A DNA stretch of 64,000 bases from positions 3,844,001 through 3,908,000 of the forward strand of contig NC_019678.1 in the NCBI RefSeq assembly GCF_000316665.1. The letters are read 5' to 3'. The stretch is from Rivularia sp. PCC 7116 (GTDB lineage Bacteria; Cyanobacteriota; Cyanobacteriia; Cyanobacteriales; Nostocaceae). Positions 36,073 to 45,416 of the stretch are shown here, piece after piece. The notes below the pieces were generated by a model. The model was not told the origin of the DNA, made no database searches, and saw nothing but the letters and a program-made list of their open reading frames with translations. The position numbers and the translations under genes are program-made. Position 1 is the first letter of the stretch. Each line of letters starts with the position of its first letter.

Positions 36073-37113
36073 TCATTGATGCTTATAATTACTGTTAACA
36101 GAAATAGATTTACCCCCAGTTTCTAGTGATTTAGTAAGAGCGGTAAGAATTTCTACTAGCTCCGCACCTACACGACCATTAGATATTGATGACGGAGTAT
36201 TTTGCATAATACATTCAACAAAATCGTTACAGACTTTTTGTAGTGGTTCCCCTTTTTCGATTTCTATGACTTTTCGCTGTTGATTTACAGGAATAAAACG
36301 ATTTTCCTGACGCTCAAACTCACCCTCCATCAAAGTTAAAGGGGTGTCAGATAACATTTCATCAAAAATTAAACTTCCGCGACTACCTACAACAGCTAAA
36401 CGTCTTTGTTTGTCTGGATTTAGCCAACACAAATGAATAAATGCTTGGAAACCAGAAGGGTATATTAAAGTTGCTTGAACTAAATCGGATAGGGTATTGG
36501 AAGTTTCTTGCTGCAACCAAGCTTTTCCCGTCGCTTGAGCGGTGAAAGGTAATTCACCCAGCCAATTGTTAAAAATAGCTATGTCGTGAATCGCTAAATC
36601 CCATAATGCATCAACATCTTGACGTACCGGGCCTAAATGAGTCCGGGTAGCATAACCGTAGCGCAAATCTCCCACAGCCCCGGCTTGCAATACCGCTTGC
36701 CCTTTTTCCACTGCTGGGTGAAATAAATAGGTATGATCTACATTTAAAATCAGCTGCTGTTTTTCTGCTAATTCGCATAACTGACGGCATTCGTTAGGCT
36801 TGAGAGTCAGAGGTTTTTCCGCTAAAACATGACATCCCCAGTTCAAAGCATCAACAATTAAGGAATAATGCGTCACGGCAGGAGTAGCAATTACAACTGC
36901 ATTTAATTCATTTAGCTGTTGGAGCTTTTGGTACTCGGTAGTTAATAAAACATTTTTGTCTAAGTTATATTGTCGTTCTACCTTCACCAAACATTCAGGA
37001 TTTGGGTCAACTACCGCTACAATTTCGACGCAAGGATGAGCCAAAAAATTTCGCAACAAATGGACTCCCCAGCGTCCAACTCCGACTACGGCAACTTTTA
37101 TTGAATTAGTCAT
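36073..37113 (-). CDS. Gfo/Idh/MocA family oxidoreductase
   Basis: A 346-aa NAD(P)-dependent sugar-type dehydrogenase. The Rossmann dinucleotide loop VAVVGVGRWGVHLLRNF is at residues 8-24; HVLAEKPLTLKPNEC, with the catalytic-type Lys of EKP, is near residue 95; and the substrate domain has DLAIHDIAIFNNWLG near residue 170. Complete. Convergent with the sensor kinase; no sugar cluster adjacent, so the substrate is unknown. Confidence 0.9.
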   Translation of the reverse strand: MTNSIKVAVVGVGRWGVHLLRNFLAHPCVEIVAVVDPNPECLVKVERQYNLDKNVLLTTEYQKLQQLNELNAVVIATPAVTHYSLIVDALNWGCHVLAEKPLTLKPNECRQLCELAEKQQLILNVDHTYLFHPAVEKGQAVLQAGAVGDLRYGYATRTHLGPVRQDVDALWDLAIHDIAIFNNWLGELPFTAQATGKAWLQQETSNTLSDLVQATLIYPSGFQAFIHLCWLNPDKQRRLAVVGSRGSLIFDEMLSDTPLTLMEGEFERQENRFIPVNQQRKVIEIEKGEPLQKVCNDFVECIMQNTPSSISNGRVGAELVEILTALTKSLETGGKSISVNSNYKHQ

Positions 37114-37327
37114 ATTTAGTTATTAGTTATTAGTTATTAGTAGTTAGTGGCTAATTGTATTGAATTTTTCTGGTCTATATCCTATACCCGCAAGGAATTA
37201 AATTCCCTCAAATGCGAAATAAAAATTCTTGGAAGTTGATTCAAAATTTTTGTTATAAGCTACAGTTCAAATACATAGTAACTTTATAATCAATAGCTTA
37301 TTAAACACTTAACTGAATACAGTATTA

Positions 37328-38038
37328 TTACTGAGGATTGATTGCCATAAAAGCTATTTTTGCGGCAGCTTGCTCGGCTGCTTTAATCGAACGTCCTTTA
37401 CCTTCACCTAATTTTTTATCGTGCAGCCAAACTTCAGCAATGAAGCGTTCTTGATTATGCTGAGGGGAAGCAAGCTGAGTCACGCGATATTCGGGCAAAG
37501 TTTTATATTCTCCTTGAGTCCATTCTTGTAGAGCAGCTTTATAATTTTGTCTTGCCGGATCTGAGTTGATTTCTGTAGCAAGTTGCTTAAAGTGGGGATC
37601 TAACCAAACCCGAATCAACTCCAAACTATTAGTACTTAGATAAAGCGCTCCCAAAACTGCTTCAAAAGCATCCGCCAATCTTGATTCTTGCCCTGCTCTG
37701 TCGCCATAAGCACTTCCAGCAACCAATAAATGTAGCTCCAAACCGTAAGAACTAGCTAATTTAGCAAGAATGCGATCGCTAACTAATACGGAACGAATTG
37801 CAGCAAAATCACCCACACGGGCATCATGAAAATCTTCCCATAGAATCAGAGCAGCTACCAAACGTACCACCGCATCGCCAACAAACTCAAGTTGTTCGTA
37901 ATTAGCCGACTCCGAAATAGACGGATGAGTCAGCGCTAAATCCAGTAGTTCCCAATTAACAGGCGATTTTACCGGTAAACCTAGCTTTTTTACCAAACTC
38001 TCAAGTTGTCGCTGACGACGTGGATAAATAACAGACAT
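37328..38038 (-). CDS. rnc: Ribonuclease III
   Basis: Cleaves double-stranded RNA in rRNA and mRNA processing. The catalytic box NYEQLEFVGDAVVRLVAA is near residue 47 and the second acidic site DAFEAVLGALYLS near residue 125. The C-terminal double-stranded RNA-binding domain (about 160-230) includes NYKAALQEWTQGEYKTLPEY and GEGKGRSIKAAEQAAAKIAF. Length 236 aa is normal. Cyanobacteria often carry more than one such gene. It lies upstream of rnpB on the same strand, with an STRR stretch between. Confidence 0.94.
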   Translation of the reverse strand: MSVIYPRRQRQLESLVKKLGLPVKSPVNWELLDLALTHPSISESANYEQLEFVGDAVVRLVAALILWEDFHDARVGDFAAIRSVLVSDRILAKLASSYGLELHLLVAGSAYGDRAGQESRLADAFEAVLGALYLSTNSLELIRVWLDPHFKQLATEINSDPARQNYKAALQEWTQGEYKTLPEYRVTQLASPQHNQERFIAEVWLHDKKLGEGKGRSIKAAEQAAAKIAFMAINPQ

Positions 38039-38039
38039 T

Positions 38040-38100
38040 ATTCAATTGGTAATTAGTAATTAGTAATTGGGAATTGGGCATTAGGAATTGGGCATTGGGG
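38040..38100. repeat. 7-bp tandem repeat (STRR) upstream of rnc
   Basis: Tandem variants of TTAGTAA and TTGGGCA/TTGGGAA directly before the rnc start. Likely a non-coding dispersed repeat. Confidence 0.65.
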
Positions 38101-38282
38101 CGCAGGGAATACAATAATCACCTAAATTATTGTAATATCTATAACCCATCACTTCTGCTTGCCTTCTTCTTTCATTTTCTTTGCATATCCCCTTGGGTTG
38201 CGCCACTGCTCTTAAAATTAGGATGAAAACCCACGGGAGGGTTGATCGTCTCCCTATTTTTTTTCATTTTCCCAAAATGGGG

Positions 38283-38726
38283 AAGAGAGTCGGACATAAG
38301 CCGGGTTCTGTTCTAAAAATGTAGAAATCTTCTACATTTAAAGGGCGATTATCTATCTGGGACGCTTGTTACCAAACGCCTCAAGCGGCTCTCATAAAGC
38401 GGAACCGGTAAAAGACCAACCATAGTTCCTCTCACCTTGCTTCCAACCGGGGTTTACCGAGCCAGCACCTCTCGATGCTGCTGGTGAGCTCTTACCTCAC
38501 CTTTGCACCCTTACCTTTGCCAATTATCAATTACCAATTATCAACGAACAGTAAAAACTGACAATTGATAATTGTTCATTGTTGATTGAAAAGGCGGTAT
38601 TTTTCTGTGGCACTATCCTCACGCTCGCACGCACTGGGAGTTATCCAGCAAGTCTGGTCTTTCGGAAGCCCGGACTTTCCTCAAACTAGTTGAAAAACTA
38701 ATCTGCAACCGCCTCGCCAACTCTCT
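38283..38726 (-). ncRNA. rnpB: RNase P RNA (type A, cyanobacterial)
   Basis: Catalytic RNA of RNase P, which matures tRNA 5' ends. Read on the minus strand it begins AGAGAGTTGGCGAGGCGG and contains GAGGAAAGTCCGGGCTTCC (the CRI core) and GAGCGTGAGGATAGTGCCAC, and ends with AACCCGGCTTATGTCCGACT, all hallmarks. Its ends pair with each other (AGAGAGTTGGCG near the 5' end; GAGTCGG... near the 3' end in part). About 444 nt; boundaries are good to a few bases. An STRR stretch lies inside, listed separately. Confidence 0.95.
38519..38590. repeat. STRR insertion within rnpB
   Basis: Inside the RNase P RNA gene, 7-base units such as CAATTAT/CAATTAC followed by GACAATTGATAATTG form tandem and inverted repeats that would extend a variable helix. 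STRRs in rnpB have been reported for heterocyst-forming cyanobacteria, so this supports a Nostocales origin. Confidence 0.85.
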
Positions 38727-38758
38727 CATAACATTTTAGTTTAGACGAAGACTTGTTG

Positions 38759-39475
38759 TTATCTTTTTCTCTTTTTATTCCAAGGTAGAGCGTAAGTCCA
38801 AGGAAGTTTTCTAATTATAAAAGGGCAGGTAATGATGCACATTGGAGGAACATTTTGACCTGGAGCTAAGCCGACGCGAACCTCTGAAAATCGCAGAACT
38901 AATTGTAGAGAACATTCTAGTTGCTCTCTTCGGCTAACAAATTTTTTGTATAACTTTCTTTGCGCTCTTACCGGACTGCCTTTGAGTCCGCTGATGTTAA
39001 CTAAAGATTTTTTGGCTTGATATATTCCCGTTTCTTGGTCTTTTCCAAAAACATCTTCAGCAGTAACGCCTTCGATCAGTTTTTGAGCGGGAGCAACTAA
39101 GCTAGGACTTTGAGGTACGCCTAAATCGCGGGAAACATCTGGAGATTTACGAATGACTCGACGCGATTGACTTTTATGTTTTACTGCGAAAGAACAGTTG
39201 TCCCAGTCAACATATACAGCAAGATTCTTTGACTGATTCGTAAGAATAAGTAATAACTCTTTTAAACCATCTATATCATAAGAAGGCTTAAGTTTAAAAG
39301 CTACAGAGATTTTATCATCGAGTTCTTGTTCTTTTAACTGTTTGTCAACAGCAGCCTTATCAAAGATGAACTTAATTTGATCCTGAATAGATTCGATCAT
39401 TAAGTTTAAAACATAACTGACACCGATGATATAAAGTGTCAATACTATTAAACTAGGATTCGTGTCTTGTTGCAT
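38759..39475 (-). CDS. Unknown protein, N-terminal membrane helix
   Basis: A 238-aa protein with one hydrophobic segment at about 8-27 (SLIVLTLYIIGVSYVLNLMI) and a basic soluble part. A central stretch (NLAVYVDWDNCSFAVKHKSQ) and a basic C terminus (PWTYALPWNKKRKR) are visible; I recognise no domain. It starts 20 bp after the corA stop on the same strand, so the two are probably one transcript. Likely cyanobacteria-specific. Confidence 0.65.
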   Translation of the reverse strand: MQQDTNPSLIVLTLYIIGVSYVLNLMIESIQDQIKFIFDKAAVDKQLKEQELDDKISVAFKLKPSYDIDGLKELLLILTNQSKNLAVYVDWDNCSFAVKHKSQSRRVIRKSPDVSRDLGVPQSPSLVAPAQKLIEGVTAEDVFGKDQETGIYQAKKSLVNISGLKGSPVRAQRKLYKKFVSRREQLECSLQLVLRFSEVRVGLAPGQNVPPMCIITCPFIIRKLPWTYALPWNKKRKR

Positions 39476-39495
39476 AAGCGTTTAATGTAATCCCC

Positions 39496-40638
39496 CTAAA
39501 ATTTTCGTTCACCTCGAACATCTTTAAGAGTTGCAGGACTTTCAAGCCAGCCGCTCTGTCGGAAAAACACTAATAAACCAACTGCGATCGCGATCATTGT
39601 TGCCACGCATAAGGGGAAGCCCCATTCTGCTTTCAAACCGGGCATATGCTCGAAATTCATTCCGTACAACCCAGCAATGAAAGTTAAAGGTAGGAAAATC
39701 CACGAAAACACCGTGAGCAACTTCATGATTTCATTCATTCTGTTGCTTACCGCAGAAAGATACACGTCCATCAGCCCCGATGCAAGCTCTCGATAAGTTT
39801 CTACCATATCCATAACTTGTACCGCATGATCGTAACAATCTCTTAGGTAAATTCTCACTTCCTCGCTAATCAATTCGTTACTATCTCTAATCAAAGCATT
39901 TATGGCGCTACGCTGAGGCCATATAGCGCGACGTAATTGTAACAATTCTCGCCTAATTCTATAAATTTTGTGCAGTGTTTTTCGAGTCGGATTTACTATT
40001 ACTTCCTCCTCTAAATCTTCAATGCGTTCGCCATAATCTTCGAGTACGGGAAAAAACCCATCAATGATTGCATCTAAAAGAGCGTAAGCTAAATAGTCAG
40101 CTCCCTGCTTGCGGATAATACCTTTATTGTTGCGAATTCTCAAGCGTACAGGGTCAAAGCAATCAAGGGTAGGTTCTTCTTGTACGGTAAGTAAATAATT
40201 TTTTCCCAGAACAAAACTTACCTGTTCGCTATGAAAACCATCTGCTTGTTGCGTTGGCATTACCATTCTAGAAATAATCACCAACTGGTCGTCATATTCT
40301 TCTATTTTCGGACGTTCTGGAACATTTACTACATCTTCCAAAACTAAAGGATGCAGTTCAAAAACTTTACCAATTCGTTGCAACATATCAGTATTGCCTA
40401 AGCCTTGCACGTCTACCCAGGATACCGATTCAGTATCTAGATATCTTGCACAATTTTCTGGATAGGTAATCCTTTTGGGGATAACTTTATTTTGATTGTA
40501 ATCAATTAATGAAACTCTTGTTGGTGGGGCATCTCTATCTTCATTAAGAGTTCCAGGTATCGTTCCCGGATGGTGATAAAAATCTTCTTCGTAGGGTTCA
40601 ATTACTTGAGAATCAAAAGGAAACAATTTTTCTAACAT
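39496..40638 (-). CDS. corA: CorA magnesium/cobalt transporter
   Basis: A 380-aa divalent-cation channel. The large N-terminal cytoplasmic domain includes WVDVQGLGNTDMLQRIGKVF and LHPLVLEDVVNVPERPKIEE, typical of CorA. The two C-terminal helices (about 310-332 and 345-365) enclose the selectivity signature YGMNFEHMPG (Gly-Met-Asn). It heads a two-gene unit with the unknown protein at 38759. Complete and normal length. Confidence 0.95.
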   Translation of the reverse strand: MLEKLFPFDSQVIEPYEEDFYHHPGTIPGTLNEDRDAPPTRVSLIDYNQNKVIPKRITYPENCARYLDTESVSWVDVQGLGNTDMLQRIGKVFELHPLVLEDVVNVPERPKIEEYDDQLVIISRMVMPTQQADGFHSEQVSFVLGKNYLLTVQEEPTLDCFDPVRLRIRNNKGIIRKQGADYLAYALLDAIIDGFFPVLEDYGERIEDLEEEVIVNPTRKTLHKIYRIRRELLQLRRAIWPQRSAINALIRDSNELISEEVRIYLRDCYDHAVQVMDMVETYRELASGLMDVYLSAVSNRMNEIMKLLTVFSWIFLPLTFIAGLYGMNFEHMPGLKAEWGFPLCVATMIAIAVGLLVFFRQSGWLESPATLKDVRGERKF

Positions 40639-40855
40639 ATATTTTGACCTAATAAATAAAATGTAAATAATAATGATTTCTCAATTTCCTTTTGTTTAAT
40701 ACATAAATTAGTAGAAACCCTATCCTAGATAGATATTGATTAATTTTTCACAAAAATATCTCACCGACCAATCTTAACCCATAATCTTCCCTTAATAACT
40801 AAAAAGCGATTTGTCTAGAAAAACAAACCGCCGAAATTAATTAGATTTTGCAGTT

Positions 40856-40933
40856 ACCAGTTATCAGTTACCAATGCCCAATGCCCAATTCCCAATTCCT
40901 AATTCTCAATTACCAATTACCAATTCCCAATTA
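40856..40933. repeat. 7-bp tandem repeat (STRR), CAATTAC/CAATGCC type
   Basis: About ten units such as CAATGCC, CAATTCC and CAATTAC in tandem directly downstream of the Omp85 gene. Confidence 0.75.
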
Positions 40934-42865
40934 TCAAAATCTCTCGCCAATACCAAATTGAACCCGACTTTCTCCATCGTTGTTGTAACCGTAGTCTAAA
41001 CGAATTGGTCCCAAGGGCGATTTTACGCGCACTCCCAAACCGTAACCAAAGCCATTGCCCGGTTTGTTGCGTGCCCCAGCAGGATTACCTGTGACGCTCG
41101 AAGCCGTACCCAAATCGGTTGCAGCATCGAAAAATAAGGCACCGCTAAGTAGAGAAAATACTGGAAAACGATATTCTGCTGATGCTTGAAGAAAACTGCG
41201 AGCGGTTCCTAATTCGCCTTCGCCAAATCCTCGCACGGAATTAGCTCCACCCAAAGAAAATGCTTCGTAGGGAGGCAAGTCTCCAATTACAGTTCCTCCT
41301 TGAAGATTAAAGGCAAATGCTTGGGGGCATTCCTGAGATTTATTGTTTGATTTACGACAACCCTTGGTTAATTTAGTTAAGCGAGTAGGAAGATAAAAGC
41401 TGTAGCTACCGCTTAATTTATTAGAAAAAATATTTGCGTCACCGATAGGAATTGATTGCTCGGTACTTAAACTTAAAACGGAACCTTTTGTGGGACTTAA
41501 CGAACTGTTGCGTTTATCTCTAACTAATCTCAAAGGCACCGTTAACAAGTCATCCGTACCGTCACCGCTAAAACTCAAATCATTCCCTAAAGCATCTTTT
41601 GCATTAATATCCCCATCAGAATCGCGAATTGCAACTCGCTGATATTTTAAACCTGCACTCGCTACCCATTCCGATTTATCAAATACTTTTTTACTGAGAT
41701 TGCGGCGGAAAGAAATATTACCGCCTGTTTTGAACACGCGGGGGCGATCGCCGTTTGCTAATTCGACTTCTGTTTCCCCTCCGTCAAAGATTTGGGAGAA
41801 TGTACGCTTTCTAAAACCATTGACTCTGTAGGAAGTACGGTAAGGGTCTCCTCCTATCCAAGGATCGGTATAATTAACATCAAAAGCAAAATCTCTTTGA
41901 CTGAACTCAACATCCGCTCCCAATTTTTGATTTCTACCGTTTAAGTTTCCTAATTGAAAACTGGTTCCAGCAAAAAGTCCGCTTTTGGAACTATATCCTC
42001 CATTCGGAGAAACACTAAAATTTCGACCTTCCGTTACATTTACAACTAATACCACTTTGCGAGGGTCTTGAGCGGGATTCAATTTCAAATTAATATCCTG
42101 AAAAATTCCCAACCCATAAACTCTTTGTAAATCTTTTTGAGCAACTTCTCTTCTAAATATCTCACCCGGTTTCAACTGCATTTCGCGGGTAATTATATAT
42201 TTTTGCGTTTTCCCTTTAGCTTCTTCTCCTTCTGGATTGACAAACTGTACTTGAATATTTTCTATAACTCCTTCAGCTACTTGCAAAGTCACGCTGCCAT
42301 CAGAGTTAACTTTGGGAGTATCTATCACCTGCGCTAAAACATAACCGTTATCTTGGTACCATTGATTGATTTTTTTTATTCCTGCTTGAAATTGTTTTAA
42401 ATTAAGAATTTTACCGTATTGTTCTTTAAAACTTTGATTTATAACCTCTTGAGGTAATACTTGATTACCTTCTACATTTACTCCGAGTAACATCCGATTA
42501 GATTGGACGAGAAATTTAATCTTAACTCCCCGAGAAGTTTCTTCAGGAACAGCGCGTACATTTGCAAAATAGCCAGTAGCGAATATGGCATTAATATCTT
42601 GCTGTAATTGAGCACGAGTAATCGTCTTTCCTACTTTAGTTTGAATCGTATTAGCAACAATTTCTTCTAATTTTCCTTCTACACCATCAATGGTAACTTC
42701 TGCCACTAAAACTTCTGTTTGTGATTGCTGTTGTGGTGTTTGTGGTGTGTTTTTTGTATCGATATTTTGAGCTTGAACTATCGGAATATTTACGAAACCA
42801 AGAATACTAGCTGTTGCAATACCAATACTCAAAGCAGATACTTTTTTCATTGATTTCTTTCTCAA
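40934..42865 (-). CDS. Omp85/BamA-family outer-membrane assembly protein
   Basis: A 643-aa outer-membrane protein with signal peptide (IGIATASILGFVNIPIVQAQ). Three POTRA-type domains follow at about 50-130, 130-205 and 205-285 (EVTIDGVEGKLEEIVANTIQ; YILTR-like IITREMQLKPGEIFRREVAQ; NVTEGRNFSVSPNGGYSSKS at the barrel start). The C-terminal beta-barrel ends GPIRLDYGYNNDGESRVQFG with a terminal aromatic, GERF. It matches cyanobacterial Omp85/Toc75-like proteins that insert outer-membrane proteins. Other Omp85 paralogues usually exist in these genomes, so it may not be the main BamA. Confidence 0.93.
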   Translation of the reverse strand: MRKKSMKKVSALSIGIATASILGFVNIPIVQAQNIDTKNTPQTPQQQSQTEVLVAEVTIDGVEGKLEEIVANTIQTKVGKTITRAQLQQDINAIFATGYFANVRAVPEETSRGVKIKFLVQSNRMLLGVNVEGNQVLPQEVINQSFKEQYGKILNLKQFQAGIKKINQWYQDNGYVLAQVIDTPKVNSDGSVTLQVAEGVIENIQVQFVNPEGEEAKGKTQKYIITREMQLKPGEIFRREVAQKDLQRVYGLGIFQDINLKLNPAQDPRKVVLVVNVTEGRNFSVSPNGGYSSKSGLFAGTSFQLGNLNGRNQKLGADVEFSQRDFAFDVNYTDPWIGGDPYRTSYRVNGFRKRTFSQIFDGGETEVELANGDRPRVFKTGGNISFRRNLSKKVFDKSEWVASAGLKYQRVAIRDSDGDINAKDALGNDLSFSGDGTDDLLTVPLRLVRDKRNSSLSPTKGSVLSLSTEQSIPIGDANIFSNKLSGSYSFYLPTRLTKLTKGCRKSNNKSQECPQAFAFNLQGGTVIGDLPPYEAFSLGGANSVRGFGEGELGTARSFLQASAEYRFPVFSLLSGALFFDAATDLGTASSVTGNPAGARNKPGNGFGYGLGVRVKSPLGPIRLDYGYNNDGESRVQFGIGERF

Positions 42866-43033
42866 AATAAATAGTTCTACTACAGGAACACAGATTTTTT
42901 TAAATCCTTATTTGTTCCCTATTTTCCGGTTTTCATATTGGCTACTAACCTTGCTTTTTTTGATATGAAAACGGTCATTAATAGATTAAACTAAAAAAGT
43001 TTCTATAAAAATTAACTATAGTAATGCATAAAT

Positions 43034-43047
43034 ATGACTATAGTCAT
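43034..43047. promoter_or_regulatory. Palindrome upstream of second HPK7 kinase
   Basis: ATGACTATAGTCAT is a perfect 14-base palindrome, extended on one side to GTCATG. It resembles the CATGAC/GTCATG site at 17949-17979, suggesting a shared NarL-type regulator. It lies 72 bases before the kinase start. Confidence 0.4.
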
Positions 43048-43118
43048 GTTGCCAATTTAGCTTGTAATGCATGATATTTATAAGATAAATTACTTAATTT
43101 TGCAATTCTTGTAATTTC

Positions 43119-44324
43119 ATGCGCTTTAATCAAACTGCTTCTTTATCTATTCGTCGCGCCATACGTTATGTAGAATGGTTGATTTTAATTGTATATTTAT
43201 TACTTTTTTTAGTGAATCGGGATGGAGTAAGTTACTCTAATTTACCAATACCAACTTACGTTACACTTGCTCAAGTAATTATATTAACGACTTTAAGTTT
43301 TATATTTCCAATCAATCGTCCTATTTGGCAGAGAAGATTTTATATTTTATTAGAAGTATTAACCGTTATTATGCCTGTAGCAGTAGGTGTTGATTTTGAA
43401 ATAGCTCTATATCTGATACTAGCAAAAAGTTGTATTTTACTAAACAGAAAAGACGTAATTTTTATTACTATTTTTTCTGGTATTTTGTATATGCTTTTAA
43501 TAGCTCAGAGTATACCTATGATAGTAGATTTTAACCGTACTAATCATAATCAATTACTTGCAGAATATTTACAAGATTTAAATAATACTGATGTCATAAT
43601 TCGTAGAGCAGTGATTAATAATTTGGGAGGCTACATAACGGCAAGCATATTTGTAATTTTATTTTGCTTTGTCGTTGTAGCAGAACAGAAAAGTCGTCAA
43701 AAAGCAGAAGCCTTAACCCAACAAATAGAAACCTTGGCGGCAAGTTTAGAACGGAGTCGCATAGCTAGAGAAATTCATGATTCTTTGGGTCACTCTTTAA
43801 CAACATTAGATATACAGTTAGAACTTGCTCAAAGGTTATATGATAAAAATCCCAATAAAGCAATTGATTCTTTGAATATTGCTAAAGACCTATCTAGCGA
43901 ATGTTTAACAAAAGTCAGAAATTCGGTACAGTCGATACGTCAAACAAATTTTAACCTCAATCAGGCTTTAGCTACGTTAGTAGAACAAGTTGTACAAAAT
44001 CAATCATTTGTAATTCATTTAAATTCAGAATTACCCCAACTACCAATTCAAACCAGCCATCAACTATACTGTATTGTTCAAGAAGCAGTTACTAATATTC
44101 AAAAACATGGTTTTGCAAAAGTTGTAAATATAAAAGGCTATCAAGATAACCAAGGAATTATTTTAGAAATTATAGATGATGGTCAAGGTTTTGAAGTAAA
44201 TGCCCATCACACAGGTTTTGGATTGCGAGGAATGCAGGAAAGAATACAAATTTTAGGCGGGGAACTTCAGATTAAAAGTAGTTTGGGTGAAGGAACTCAA
44301 ATTCAAGTTTGGATTCCTAGTTGA
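43119..44324 (+). CDS. HPK7-type sensor histidine kinase (second)
   Basis: A 401-aa kinase of the NarX/DesK class with five to six N-terminal membrane segments (about 17-190) and no separate sensor domain. The dimerisation box [20 protein letters not shown] has His220; the ATPase domain has [22 protein letters not shown] and [10 protein letters not shown]. Highly similar in layout to 16599-17819. The NarL-type regulator at 46462 is the likely partner; a LuxR regulator and a rhodanese gene lie between. Confidence 0.93.
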   Translation: MRFNQTASLSIRRAIRYVEWLILIVYLLLFLVNRDGVSYSNLPIPTYVTLAQVIILTTLSFIFPINRPIWQRRFYILLEVLTVIMPVAVGVDFEIALYLILAKSCILLNRKDVIFITIFSGILYMLLIAQSIPMIVDFNRTNHNQLLAEYLQDLNNTDVIIRRAVINNLGGYITASIFVILFCFVVVAEQKSRQKAEALTQQIETLAASLERSRIAREIHDSLGHSLTTLDIQLELAQRLYDKNPNKAIDSLNIAKDLSSECLTKVRNSVQSIRQTNFNLNQALATLVEQVVQNQSFVIHLNSELPQLPIQTSHQLYCIVQEAVTNIQKHGFAKVVNIKGYQDNQGIILEIIDDGQGFEVNAHHTGFGLRGMQERIQILGGELQIKSSLGEGTQIQVWIPS

Positions 44325-44329
44325 TGAAA

Positions 44330-44600
44330 ATTGGGAATTGGGAATTGGGCATTGGGCATTGGGCATTGGGCATTGGGCATTGGGCATTGGGCATTGGGCA
44401 TGGGAAAATAATTTAGAATACCTAACTTCTAACAGTTAACTGCTCGCTGCTCACTGCTCACTGTTAACTGTTCACTGCTCACTGCTCACTGTTAACTGCT
44501 CGCTGCTCACTGCTCACTGTTAACTGTTCACTGTTCACTGCTCACTGCTCACTGCTCACTATTAACTGCTCACTGCTCACTGTTAACTGTTAACTGTCAA
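44330..44600. repeat. Two long STRR blocks
   Basis: 44330-44400 is a run of GGGCATT units (7 bp, about eight copies); 44430-44600 is a run of CTGCTCA/CTGTTAA/CTGTTCA units, over twenty copies. The second runs into the 3' end of the LuxR-type gene and supplies its last codons and stop. Confidence 0.88.
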
Positions 44601-45299
44601 AACTTTGGCTACCATTTCCGCACGGGAAGATACTTTGAGTTTGCGAAACATTCTTTTTAAAGCTTGTTTGACGGAATTTTCCTGAATCCACAATTCTTTT
44701 CCAATTTGAGCGTTTGTTAATCCTTGTGCGACTAATTCGGCAATTTGAATTTCTCGCGGTGTTAAACAATTAATATTTGAATCTAAATCTACATCTAAAT
44801 CTAAATTTAATTTAGATTGTTTTATTTGCGATTTTACTGTTATTAACCAAGTCGATAAATGTAAACAAACAGCGCTTAAATCTGCTAAATCCTTAGTATT
44901 AAAAGCGGAAGCTTCTCGCGTGCGGGTAAAGCCAATTCCACCAATTAGCTTTCCATTACCAATTATAGGGCCAGCCATTACATGTCCGTGGTCTATGCGA
45001 GGACAAATTGTTTTCCATCTTCCTGGTTGTAACACTACTTCCTCATGCACTGGAGCGTGATGTTCTACTACGTAACGTAAAACTGGATTATGTTCTATAG
45101 ATAGTGCTAATTCAACCAAACCTGAAGTTTTTCTACGAGAAATACTGTCAAAAAAGAATAATCCTCGCCGCTTTGCTTGAAAATAATCGCCAAGTTTAAC
45201 CATTACCTGTCCCCGCAATTGTTCTTTGTTGCGAGTCTGGGCTATTTCTTCAAATATCAATTGCAAAGAATTCGGCATTATCAGATTTTCGATTTGCAA
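44583..45299 (-). CDS. LuxR-family regulator with GAF-like domain
   Basis: A 238-aa transcription regulator. The N-terminal part (about 15-155) looks like a GAF sensor domain (LGDYFQAKRRGLFFFDSISR, and GHVMAGPIIGNGKLIGGIGF). An LDLDVDLDSN linker precedes the LuxR HTH at about 178-232 (LTPREIQIAELVAQGLTNAQ, IGKELWIQENSVKQALKRMF). No receiver domain. The last residues (VNS) come from an STRR block. It is divergent from the rhodanese gene and sits between the second HPK7 kinase and its probable regulator. Confidence 0.88.
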   Translation of the reverse strand: MQIENLIMPNSLQLIFEEIAQTRNKEQLRGQVMVKLGDYFQAKRRGLFFFDSISRRKTSGLVELALSIEHNPVLRYVVEHHAPVHEEVVLQPGRWKTICPRIDHGHVMAGPIIGNGKLIGGIGFTRTREASAFNTKDLADLSAVCLHLSTWLITVKSQIKQSKLNLDLDVDLDSNINCLTPREIQIAELVAQGLTNAQIGKELWIQENSVKQALKRMFRKLKVSSRAEMVAKVLTVNS

Positions 45300-45416
45300 T
45301 GAAAGGATTTACTTCTAAATACAAACTGTACCCGAAAGAGGACTAGGCATAGCTAAGATTCAATTTTAATTTATATCTAAAGCGCTACTACGAAATTAAA
45401 TTACGGAATTAAAACA

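Noticed and set aside
44330-44600. Possible CRISPR array
   Set aside because: Units are 7 bases with no spacers; these are tandem STRRs. No cas genes in the window.
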